From the NCBI GenBank assembly GCA_016928975.1, contig JAFGJR010000039.1, positions 1-7,439 of the forward strand: DNA of 7,439 bases, written 5' to 3'. The translations under genes were made by a program, and so were the position numbers. Below the pieces are notes generated by a model. It saw only the letters and a list, made by a program, of their open reading frames with translations. It searched no databases and had not been told where the DNA came from. This stretch comes from Sedimentisphaerales bacterium. Lineage in GTDB: Bacteria; Planctomycetota; Phycisphaerae; Sedimentisphaerales; SG8-4. Each line of letters starts with the position of its first letter. Within the stretch, counting starts at the first letter, position 1. Of this stretch, positions 1 to 5,992 are shown one piece after another.

Positions 1-10
1 CACTCCTTTC
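1..10 (-). promoter_or_regulatory. Shine-Dalgarno-like sequence of a gene starting left of the window
   Basis: Read on the minus strand these bases are GAAAGGAGTG, a strong purine-rich ribosome binding site. No start codon follows inside the window, so if it is real it serves a leftward gene whose start lies just beyond base 1. That gene would be co-directional with the two CBS genes and the glycosidase. A short match like this can occur by chance. Confidence 0.35.
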
Positions 11-121
11 TGGGTTGTTTTAGACCTTCACAGAAAAGCCGATGCGCCCGTTCTTTTCAACCCCTAACCTTTCCGCAACAGAAACTAAGTAGGGAAAGCG
101 CCCGCAAACGGCCAGGGAAAC

Positions 122-180
122 GCTGAGGCGGCTATCGACGATAGGCGGATAAGGCCGATCGTTTGTCCGGCCGTCTCAGC
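122..180. repeat. Large imperfect inverted repeat across the end of the second CBS gene
   Basis: Bases 122-132 (GCTGAGGCGGC) and 170-180 (GCCGTCTCAGC) form an 11-bp inverted repeat with one non-Watson-Crick position: a G-U wobble in plus-strand RNA, an A-C mismatch in minus-strand RNA. The 37-base interior has a second small hairpin (CTATC/GATAG, 132-144) and a weaker CGGA/TCCG pairing (146-149 with 166-169), so the whole could fold as a three-way junction. The right arm overlaps the TGA stop of the CBS gene at 176-178. No U-tract follows on either strand, so a classic intrinsic terminator is not shown. A 3'-end stability or attenuation structure is as likely. Confidence 0.45.
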
Positions 181-1210
181 CGCGGGCAAACGTGCTGGCA
201 AGCGTCTCTTGGGGACTGTCTGCGGGGCCATGCCTCGTGCCGGTGGACTTGCGCAGGGTGGGGGAAGAACCGCTGAGGGTCTGAAGGAGTGCCTCCAGCC
301 TCTGCAAGTTGTCGACGGCGTGCCGAACTTCCGTGGCCAGAGCCATCATCCAGCCCCATCGTTCACTCTGCACTCGCTCCAATTCCGCCCGTACGGCCCG
401 CATAATGTCCGTCTGAGTGACGATTCCGCACAGTTGACCGGCATGTGCGACAACCACGCGATGAAGATGCAGAGCGTCCATCTTCCTGCTGACGCCGAGG
501 ACGGAGTAGCTGGGCGGGACGGTCGTGATCGGCGACGACATCACATCGGCGACGCACGTCTTGGCAGGGTCTCTCTGGGGCGTCGCGACGCGACGGATCA
601 CGTCTTTCTCAGTCAGAATGCCCGTCGGCTCATCCCTTTGCAGGACGAGAACGCATGATATGCGTCTTGTGCTCATGATACGGGCTGCCTCAGCGACCGT
701 GTCATCGGCCGCGACGGTGGCCACCTCTCGGGTCATGATTTCCGAGATGGACCTCAAGGGGATGAGAGTGATTAATCCGCGGGTGATATCCGTCTCGGTG
801 ACGATGCCCATCAATCGACGGTCTTCGAGGACCGGCAGCCGTCTGATCTGCCGGGCCTGCATGACCCTGCTCGCCCCAAGGACGGATAGTGTCGGTGGCG
901 CCGATTGCACGGGACTGGACATGGCCTGGGTCACCCTGAGCCGTTGGAGGTCACCCAGTGTGTCGGCGACGGTCCTGAGCATGTCCCTTTCCGTCACGAT
1001 ACCCACGACGCGCTCGCCATCCACGACCACCAGGCATGAGATTCCGGCTTCGGACATTCGTCTTGCCACGTAGAAGACGGTATCTCCCGGCATCGCCGTG
1101 ACGACATCCGTGCTCATGATGTCGCCGATCTTCAGATCCTCTCTATAGGGCGCGGCGCAACGGCCAGCGGCGACATCCACTGCGATTTGTTCTTCGACGC
1201 TGTGTTCCAT
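176..1210 (-). CDS. Four-CBS-domain protein (double Bateman module), paralogue B
   Basis: This 344-residue cytosolic protein is built almost wholly of four CBS domains, at roughly residues 27-83, 93-147, 154-209 and 219-275. They are followed by a helical, probably coiled-coil tail (about 276-314) and a polar C-terminus. Each repeat ends in the adenosine-phosphate binding pattern G-h-h-T-x-x-D-h-x-R: GIVTERDMLR, GIVTETDITR, GILTEKDVIR and GIVTQTDIMR. CBS pairs with this motif usually bind AMP, ATP or related nucleotides. There is no attached enzyme, channel or DNA-binding domain, so it probably acts as a stand-alone sensor on an unknown partner. The ATG at 1210 is chosen because GGAGG (1217-1221) sits six bases upstream. 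An in-frame extension to 1336 exists, but its sequence is not CBS-like. The gene lies downstream of its paralogue in the same direction, with 531 bp between them. The family call is firm; ligand and partner are inferred or unknown. Confidence 0.93.
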   Translation of the reverse strand: MEHSVEEQIAVDVAAGRCAAPYREDLKIGDIMSTDVVTAMPGDTVFYVARRMSEAGISCLVVVDGERVVGIVTERDMLRTVADTLGDLQRLRVTQAMSSPVQSAPPTLSVLGASRVMQARQIRRLPVLEDRRLMGIVTETDITRGLITLIPLRSISEIMTREVATVAADDTVAEAARIMSTRRISCVLVLQRDEPTGILTEKDVIRRVATPQRDPAKTCVADVMSSPITTVPPSYSVLGVSRKMDALHLHRVVVAHAGQLCGIVTQTDIMRAVRAELERVQSERWGWMMALATEVRHAVDNLQRLEALLQTLSGSSPTLRKSTGTRHGPADSPQETLASTFARG

Positions 1211-1469
1211 AGTCAACCTCCGCGAACCAACCGCTTCTCGACACATCATACACGCCCGCCGCCATCTTCTGACGACATTGCGGAGCAGACCGCACATGTC
1301 AACCATCGGTGCGCACGCAACACTGCTTTGCAGCAAAAAGCTCGATCGACTATGGCAAAAGGCTTGGGCTATCCTGGGAAAGGCTCGAAGATCGCTTCGT
1401 CGTCAAGGATGTGTAGAACCGTCTCCTCCGTCGGCGGCTGAGGAGTCTGCGGTTTGGAGCCGCAACCTG
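1211..1469. other. Intergenic region upstream of the second CBS gene
   Basis: This is the left part of the 531-bp gap between the two CBS genes. On the minus strand it carries the GGAGG ribosome binding site (1217-1221) for the leftward CBS gene. There is a TATGAT-like -10 about 30 bases before the start, and an upstream TTGACA near 1300 at the wrong spacing to pair with it. I cannot settle on a promoter. The plus-strand frame leading into the H-X9-DG remnant is open here, but its sequence does not resemble the family, so I treat it as non-coding. Confidence 0.4.
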
Positions 1470-1670
1470 ATGGCTCGCTGCTGCATCAATCGCCATGATG
1501 GTGCGGTGAATTGCTTGTTCGTGGATGGCTCAGTGCGGAACGTTGGGCTCAAGGAGCTGTGGACGCTGAAATGGCATCAATCCTTCAACACGACCGGGCC
1601 CTGGACGAGGGCTGGCGGCGTCCTGCCGACAGACTGGCCGGCGTGGATGAGATCCTTCAAAGAGTACTGA
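1470..1670 (+). pseudogene. C-terminal remnant of an H-X9-DG / DUF1559 pseudopilin-like protein
   Basis: The frame from the ATG at 1470 to the TGA at 1668-1670 encodes about 66 residues. They begin near RCCINRHDG and contain H-D-G-A-V-N-C-L-F-V-D-G, an exact H-x9-D-G. They continue through VGLKELWTLKWHQSFNT, GPWTRAGG and DWPAWM to end in FKEY. This is the C-terminal end of the prepilin-type processing-associated H-X9-DG proteins (DUF1559), which are abundant in Planctomycetes and relatives. Normal members have an N-terminal prepilin cleavage/methylation motif (GFTLIELL-like), a membrane helix and more than 200 residues. None of that is visible upstream, and no ribosome binding site precedes the ATG. 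I therefore read it as a 5'-truncated remnant. It faces the opposite way to both flanking CBS genes. The tail has no internal stop or frameshift, so the loss may be recent or the fragment may have been carried here. A short functional product cannot be excluded. Confidence 0.72.
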
Positions 1671-1702
1671 TCCCCGCGTCATCCACGAACAGCGCGAGGG
1701 GA
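1671..1702 (+). terminator. Weak hairpin after the H-X9-DG remnant
   Basis: TCCCCGCG (1671-1678) pairs with CGCG-A-GGGGA (1693-1702) with one bulged A and a 14-base loop, directly after the TGA at 1668-1670. No T-run follows. It could be the old terminator of the truncated gene, or a chance fold. Confidence 0.25.
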
Positions 1703-1741
1703 ACGCTCAGTAGGATGCCCGGGATCCGGCCGCACCAATCC

Positions 1742-2788
1742 CTATACTGTCGCGCTCGAAGCGGCAACGGTTCTGCCGGGCATTTTCCTCTGATCCTCTG
1801 CGGGCGCTGCACTCGCGGCGGGCCGTTTGTCCGAAGTACGATAGGAGCTGCTGAGCTTCTGAATAAGCTGCTGCAACTTTCGCAGGTCCTCCATGGTGTT
1901 CTGGACCTGCGTCGCCAGTTCCGTCATCCAGCCCCATCGTTCGATTTCCACCCGCTCCAGCTCCGCCCGGATTGCTCGCATGATGTCGGTTTGGGTGATG
2001 ATCCCGCACAGCTTCCCTTCATCCATGACAATCAGGCGGTGCAGATGCAGGGCGTCCATCTTCCTGCTGACCCCCAGGACGGAGTACTCTGGAGGAACCG
2101 TTGTGATCGGGGACGACATCACGTCGCCAACACGCGTCTTGGAGGGGTTTCTGTGGGCCCTGACGACACGATGGATCACGTCCTTCTCCGTCAGAACACC
2201 CACCGGCCCACCATTTCTCATAACGACGACGCACGATATGCGCCGGGAGGCCATGATACGCGCCGCCTCAGTGACCGGCTCATTCTCCGCGAGGGTGGCC
2301 ACCTCTCGGGTCATGATGGCGCAGATGGAGGTCAAGGGAATCAGCGTGATCAATCCTCGGGTGATATCCGTTTGTGTGACGATGCCCACCAGATGCTTGC
2401 CATCCAGAACGGGCAGCCGGCGGATCTGGCGTGCCTGCATGATTCTGCCAGCCTTGAGGACGGATACGTCTGGCGTTACTGACTGCACGGGACTCGACAT
2501 CGTCTGGGCAATGGTGATGCGACGAAGATCGACGGGTGGGCCGGAGACGGCCCGGAGCACATCCTTCTCCGACAGGACACCGATCACCCGTTCTCCGTCG
2601 GTGACAACCAGACACGAAACCTGACTCTGGGACATGTGCTCCAGCGCGTCGTGGACACTATCGCCTGGCAACGCCGTGACAACGTCCTTGCTCATGACGT
2701 CACAGATCTTCAAGTCGTGGGTGCTGGGCCGCGTTTCAGTACCCGTTGCCTTTTCTCGGTTGCCGTGCCCCTCTTTCCTCAGTTCCAT
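1742..2788 (-). CDS. Four-CBS-domain protein (double Bateman module), paralogue A
   Basis: This 348-residue protein has the same plan as its neighbour: CBS domains at about 27-83, 93-147, 154-209 and 219-275, a helical tail (about 276-314) and an Ala/Ser-rich end. The binding motifs are GVLSEKDVLR, GIVTQTDITR, GVLTEKDVIH and GIITQTDIMR. The third ends in His instead of Arg, unlike the paralogue. Residues 27-290 align to the paralogue without gaps at about 67% identity (hand count 176 of 264). Repeats 3-4 are the most conserved and the first repeat the least. The ATG at 2788 is preceded by GGAGAGG with eight bases between. The frame runs open to 3361, but that part overlaps the glycosidase antisense and is not CBS-like. 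The gene begins 176 bp after the glycosidase stop, behind a terminator-like hairpin, so it probably has its own promoter. The likely role is adenine-nucleotide sensing with an unknown partner. Confidence 0.92.
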   Translation of the reverse strand: MELRKEGHGNREKATGTETRPSTHDLKICDVMSKDVVTALPGDSVHDALEHMSQSQVSCLVVTDGERVIGVLSEKDVLRAVSGPPVDLRRITIAQTMSSPVQSVTPDVSVLKAGRIMQARQIRRLPVLDGKHLVGIVTQTDITRGLITLIPLTSICAIMTREVATLAENEPVTEAARIMASRRISCVVVMRNGGPVGVLTEKDVIHRVVRAHRNPSKTRVGDVMSSPITTVPPEYSVLGVSRKMDALHLHRLIVMDEGKLCGIITQTDIMRAIRAELERVEIERWGWMTELATQVQNTMEDLRKLQQLIQKLSSSYRTSDKRPAASAAPAEDQRKMPGRTVAASSATV

Positions 2789-2929
2789 AGATAGAGCCTC
2801 TCCAATCTCGCGGTGCCATGTGTGAAGGATGGCTTCCCGCCGTTTCCGTTTGTGTCCTACAAATGGGATCATCGACCGGACAGGTGGATAAGGTTCTGAG
2901 GAAATTGCCATTCGTTGCCTCTGGGAGCG

Positions 2930-2955
2930 AAAAATACGTGGAACTACGTAGCTCC
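2930..2955 (-). terminator. Probable intrinsic terminator of the glycosidase gene
   Basis: Read leftwards, GGAGCTACGTAGTTCC (2955-2940) folds into a six-pair stem with an ACGT loop. Five bases later comes a run of five T (2934-2930). It starts about ten bases after the TAA stop of the GH116 gene. The stem is short and the T-run is slightly displaced, so efficiency is uncertain, but position and polarity fit. Confidence 0.45.
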
Positions 2956-2964
2956 TGCGTCGTG

Positions 2965-5634
2965 TTATCGTTCCCCGTCCGATTCTCGACGTGCGACCTT
3001 GAAGTCGGCCTTCTGCCCGGCGTTCAGGTGGAGGGGCCCTTCGAATTCGTGCACCCCGTAACCGCTCAGGATGAACCGCGACAACGTGAGCGAGCCGCCC
3101 AGAACGGACAGCTCCACATCCACGTTCTTGCCGGCTTTCCTGAGCGAGCAGGTGCCCCACGCGAAGCCGTTCGACCAGAAATGCATGCCCTTGCCCGGCG
3201 CAAAGGCCATGGACTTCTCGACACCTGAATACTGGAACCCGGTCAGTGCGATCACCGCGGCCCAACTCGCCATCGCGCGGGCGTAGTGGTGGCCGCATTC
3301 CGCTTCGTCGAAGGGGCTCCGCTTGGCGCCGTCGTAGCGGTCGCGGATGTTCTGAATGCATTTGAGCCCGTCGGCGGTCTGACCTTCGTACAGCATGCCG
3401 ACGGCGGCGGTATACTCAAAGCCGGTCATGACCTCGCTGAAGTAGGGGAACGGACTGGCCGGCCGGTCCCTGGGATAATCGGCCATCAGCAGGACCGACT
3501 CGCTGCCGAGGGCGAAGCTCCGCATACAGTTGAAATGGCCGTGGAGATTGTCGCGGTAGTTGTACTTGAGGATACTCTGGAGCGTCTTCTGCACGTGCTC
3601 GGGCTCGACGAGGTAACCCAGCCCGCAGACGTGGGCCATGTACTGGCCGACGAGCTGATCCACGAGGCAGCCCGACCCGAGTTGGTAGTCGGGCTGGGTC
3701 GGGTCCTTGGCGCCCATGCCGACCTGGAGAACCGCGGCGACGTCGGATTCGCTCCCGGGCGGTCGGATGTGGTGCTCGAAGTACTCGCCGTTGAACAGGT
3801 TGGCGTCGATCCACGCCTTGCCCTTCTCGAAGAGATCGCGACACGTCACGGCAAATTCCTTATCACCCACGTAGCGCGCCATCTCTTCCGCCGCCCGCAA
3901 CGCGCCGAGGTACCAGATCCCCATCTGCGGATTGGGCCCGTAGTATTCCACGTCCATCGTGTTGTGCTGACAGCCCTCCATCACGCCATCCTTGTCGGCG
4001 TCCCAGCCGCCGGGAATCCAGCAGAACTCCACCGCCTTCTTCACGTGCGGCCAGAGCGTCTTGAGCATCTGATCGTCGCCCGAGAGTTGCCAGTCGCGAT
4101 ACATCTTCATGATGCAGCCCATCTGCCCGTCGGCGGCCGCCTTGCCGAATTCCTTCGCCCTCTCCAGCGGAAGGTTCACGCGGAAAGCCATCATGCCCTC
4201 GTCGTTCGTCGCGCGGCCGAACTCGACCTCGCGCATCGACTTTGCCAGGCTGCCGAACAGGAACGCGGTCGCCTGTTCGTAGTTCCACACGTGCGTGCAC
4301 GAGCCGTGACAGCAGCCGCCCCTGTTGCTGCACCCCTCGAAGCCATAGAATCGTCCATCCTCCGTGCGGAAGCACGTCTGCGTGCGCAGCGTACTGACAT
4401 TGAAGAGCGCCGCCTCCTTGACCACCTCGGGCAGATCGCTGTCACAGAACGCCCGGACGAACCCGACGGTCTCCTGCTCCAGGGCCGGCAGTTGGGATGC
4501 CGTTTTCTCCGCCACCTCCCACGCGTCCTTGTAGAGCGTCGTGTAGTAGTTGCCAATCCGGTCCTGCTCGTTGCCCTTCGGCGTCCACGTCATGCGATTC
4601 GGGAAATGCCAGGTGATCAGGAACGTGACCGGCACGGCCTGCTTCGGCGGCAGCTCGACGGTTGCCGCCAGCGACGCCATCGGCATATCCTCGCCCGTAG
4701 CCTTTCGCTCATCGAGCCGGCCGTCTGCGCTGAAATCATCCCAGAAGTCGAGCCCCGAGCCGCCCCAGCCGCCCGGGAGCCAGGAGATCCGATGCGTGGT
4801 GCCGCCCCTGGCGGTAGTGGTCAGGGCGATTGTCCCCCATTGCTGCGCCCGCTCGGCGACGCCGGCGGACGACATGAAGATGCCGGAGACGCTCTGTCCC
4901 TCACGGAACTCATTGCGGTTGGTCTTGCCGCCTGTGGCGACGAGGTCGCCCTTCCAGTCCTTGGTTTGTCCCGAGCCGTCCATGCCGATGAAGTTGGGCA
5001 GCACGCCGCACACCGACGCCTCCAGGGTCTTGTTCGTCTTGTTTCGCAGCACGTATCGCAGAATCGCCACCGGGATGCTGCTCAACTCGGGGTCGCCGGG
5101 CACCAGTGGATTGAACGCCTGCAACGTGACATCGACGGGCATATCGGGATCGGCCAGCATGACCTGCCCGAGTGGATACGCCGCCGCAAAGCGGCACTGC
5201 CTGAACCGCGGCAGACCGTGATTCGCCACCGTACTGCCGTGACTTCCCTCATAAGCGGAAAGCTCAATCGGCCCCTCCAGCCCCCGCGCGTAGGTCTTCC
5301 CCGCCGCGTCTTTCACCCAGACAACAAAGCAAGGCCCGAATGACCCCCCTGTGGGAATGAACCCCTTCGCCGGCCGGTTCATGATCTCCCAATCCCGCAG
5401 ATCGCCTCGCCCACCGAGTGACACCGTCCCCGTCCCAATCCCCCCCAGCGGCAGCGCAATCGCCTCCAAATGCCGCTCATCATAAGTCCTGAGCACCGGC
5501 CAATCCGCCACACCCCGCTTGTCAGCCCGCACCGCCCCGACGGCAAGACTATCCTGAGCCGACACCACCTGGGACCACCAGACACAACAAAGGACTGCAA
5601 CACCCACGAGACATGAGAAGAGCTTCCGTTCCAT
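2965..5634 (-). CDS. Secreted GH116-type glycoside hydrolase (GBA2_N + DUF608)
   Basis: The protein has 889 residues. An N-terminal Sec signal peptide (MERK, a hydrophobic core at about 5-20, probable cleavage after VVSA at residue 26) sends it out of the cytoplasm. Residues about 55-385 form the beta-rich GBA2-type N-terminal domain, opening with LPLGGIGTGTVSLGGRGDL and DWEIMNRP. Residues about 395-805 form the (alpha/alpha)6 catalytic domain (DUF608). By comparison with GBA2 and bacterial GH116 enzymes, the likely nucleophile is Glu433 in YGFEG and the acid/base Asp561 in HNTMD, downstream of a DADKDG segment. A Cys-rich GGCCHGSC lies at 439-446. Known family members are retaining beta-glucosidases, beta-xylosidases, N-acetylglucosaminidases and glucosylceramidases; the substrate here cannot be told. 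The ATG at 5634 follows AGGAGG by five bases, and the signal peptide starts there; the upstream in-frame Met at 5715 has neither. The gene appears monocistronic, with a promoter at 5687-5715 and a terminator at 2930-2955. Confidence 0.92.
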   Translation of the reverse strand: MERKLFSCLVGVAVLCCVWWSQVVSAQDSLAVGAVRADKRGVADWPVLRTYDERHLEAIALPLGGIGTGTVSLGGRGDLRDWEIMNRPAKGFIPTGGSFGPCFVVWVKDAAGKTYARGLEGPIELSAYEGSHGSTVANHGLPRFRQCRFAAAYPLGQVMLADPDMPVDVTLQAFNPLVPGDPELSSIPVAILRYVLRNKTNKTLEASVCGVLPNFIGMDGSGQTKDWKGDLVATGGKTNRNEFREGQSVSGIFMSSAGVAERAQQWGTIALTTTARGGTTHRISWLPGGWGGSGLDFWDDFSADGRLDERKATGEDMPMASLAATVELPPKQAVPVTFLITWHFPNRMTWTPKGNEQDRIGNYYTTLYKDAWEVAEKTASQLPALEQETVGFVRAFCDSDLPEVVKEAALFNVSTLRTQTCFRTEDGRFYGFEGCSNRGGCCHGSCTHVWNYEQATAFLFGSLAKSMREVEFGRATNDEGMMAFRVNLPLERAKEFGKAAADGQMGCIMKMYRDWQLSGDDQMLKTLWPHVKKAVEFCWIPGGWDADKDGVMEGCQHNTMDVEYYGPNPQMGIWYLGALRAAEEMARYVGDKEFAVTCRDLFEKGKAWIDANLFNGEYFEHHIRPPGSESDVAAVLQVGMGAKDPTQPDYQLGSGCLVDQLVGQYMAHVCGLGYLVEPEHVQKTLQSILKYNYRDNLHGHFNCMRSFALGSESVLLMADYPRDRPASPFPYFSEVMTGFEYTAAVGMLYEGQTADGLKCIQNIRDRYDGAKRSPFDEAECGHHYARAMASWAAVIALTGFQYSGVEKSMAFAPGKGMHFWSNGFAWGTCSLRKAGKNVDVELSVLGGSLTLSRFILSGYGVHEFEGPLHLNAGQKADFKVARRESDGER

Positions 5635-5684
5635 GACAACCTCCTGACAAGAGCCACGACTCCTGACCACACAATCACACGCCC

Positions 5685-5696
5685 GGAATATATTCC
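5685..5696. promoter_or_regulatory. Perfect 12-bp palindrome overlapping the glycosidase -10 box
   Basis: GGAATATATTCC is a perfect palindrome placed about 50 bases before the glycosidase start codon. The -10 hexamer lies inside it, so a dimeric repressor bound here would block RNA polymerase. Part of the symmetry comes from the AT-rich -10 itself, so the operator reading is only suggestive. Confidence 0.35.
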
Positions 5697-5715
5697 ACCG
5701 CAGTCCCCCTGGCAA
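5687..5715 (-). promoter_or_regulatory. Sigma70-like promoter of the GH116 gene
   Basis: On the minus strand TTGCCA (5715-5710) and TATATT (5692-5687) are separated by exactly 17 bases, each matching five of six consensus positions. Transcription would start near 5680 and give a 5' leader of about 45 bases ending in AGGAGG and the ATG at 5634. This is the best promoter in the window. Confidence 0.6.
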
Positions 5716-5755
5716 CCGAGAACTGACAACTGCCTGTTCTTGCCCCGGTTTCCAT

Positions 5756-5784
5756 TTGCCCTCCTGTCAGCCTCTCAGTACAAT
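5756..5784 (+). promoter_or_regulatory. Candidate rightward promoter
   Basis: TTGCCC (5756-5761, four of six) and TACAAT (5779-5784, five of six) are 17 bases apart on the plus strand. If used, the transcript would begin near 5791 and carry a leader of about 200 bases before the gene at 5993. The spacing is ideal but the -35 is weak. Confidence 0.3.
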
Positions 5785-5992
5785 ATACAGTCATATTCGA
5801 AGGCCGCGGGGTTTTGTAATGCGACGAAGAAGCGGTGGCTGATTTGCCATGCCGAACGACCCGTGTTCCCTCGCGACGGCGAGTGCAGCCTGTGCAGCGC
5901 GGACTTGACTCAGTTTCATCTTCGCAATGCGTCCAACATGGGCTGTCTGGTAGAGACGCATGTGCAAGCGTTCCGATGAATAGGACGTGGCG

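Larger units (their letters stand above)
5635..5992. other. Divergent intergenic region, partly unexplained
   Basis: This gap separates the leftward glycosidase from the rightward unknown gene. The part nearest the glycosidase holds its ribosome binding site, a strong promoter and a 12-bp palindrome. Bases 5711-5731 are three imperfect heptamers (GGCAACC, GAGAACT, GACAACT). From about 5785 to 5980 frames are open on both strands, but none has a convincing start, a ribosome binding site or a recognisable product. I see no stable RNA there. Confidence 0.5.

Noticed and set aside
1511..2482. A 323-codon plus-strand frame running through the intergenic region into CBS paralogue A
   Set aside because: It is in a different frame from the H-X9-DG remnant and antisense to a clear CBS gene. 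The product has no family-like features.
1893..2624. A 243-codon plus-strand frame antisense to CBS paralogue A, with a similar frame at 525-1073 antisense to paralogue B
   Set aside because: Both are mirror frames of the same duplicated gene, so their mutual similarity is a by-product of the CBS paralogy, not evidence for a second gene family.
2789..3361. N-terminal extension of CBS paralogue A by 191 codons
   Set aside because: It overlaps the 3' end of the glycosidase gene on the same strand in another frame and crosses a terminator-like hairpin. The ATG at 2788 has a ribosome binding site and matches the paralogue's length.
3286..5343. A 685-codon open frame on the plus strand, antisense to the glycosidase
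   Set aside because: The product is Arg/Ala/His/Leu-rich with no recognisable domain. It exactly shadows a GH116 gene with high GC at third positions, which commonly opens the antisense frame.
5740..5979. A 79-codon plus-strand frame with several Cys residues
   Set aside because: No ribosome binding site, no recognisable zinc-binding spacing or family, and the opposite strand is equally open.
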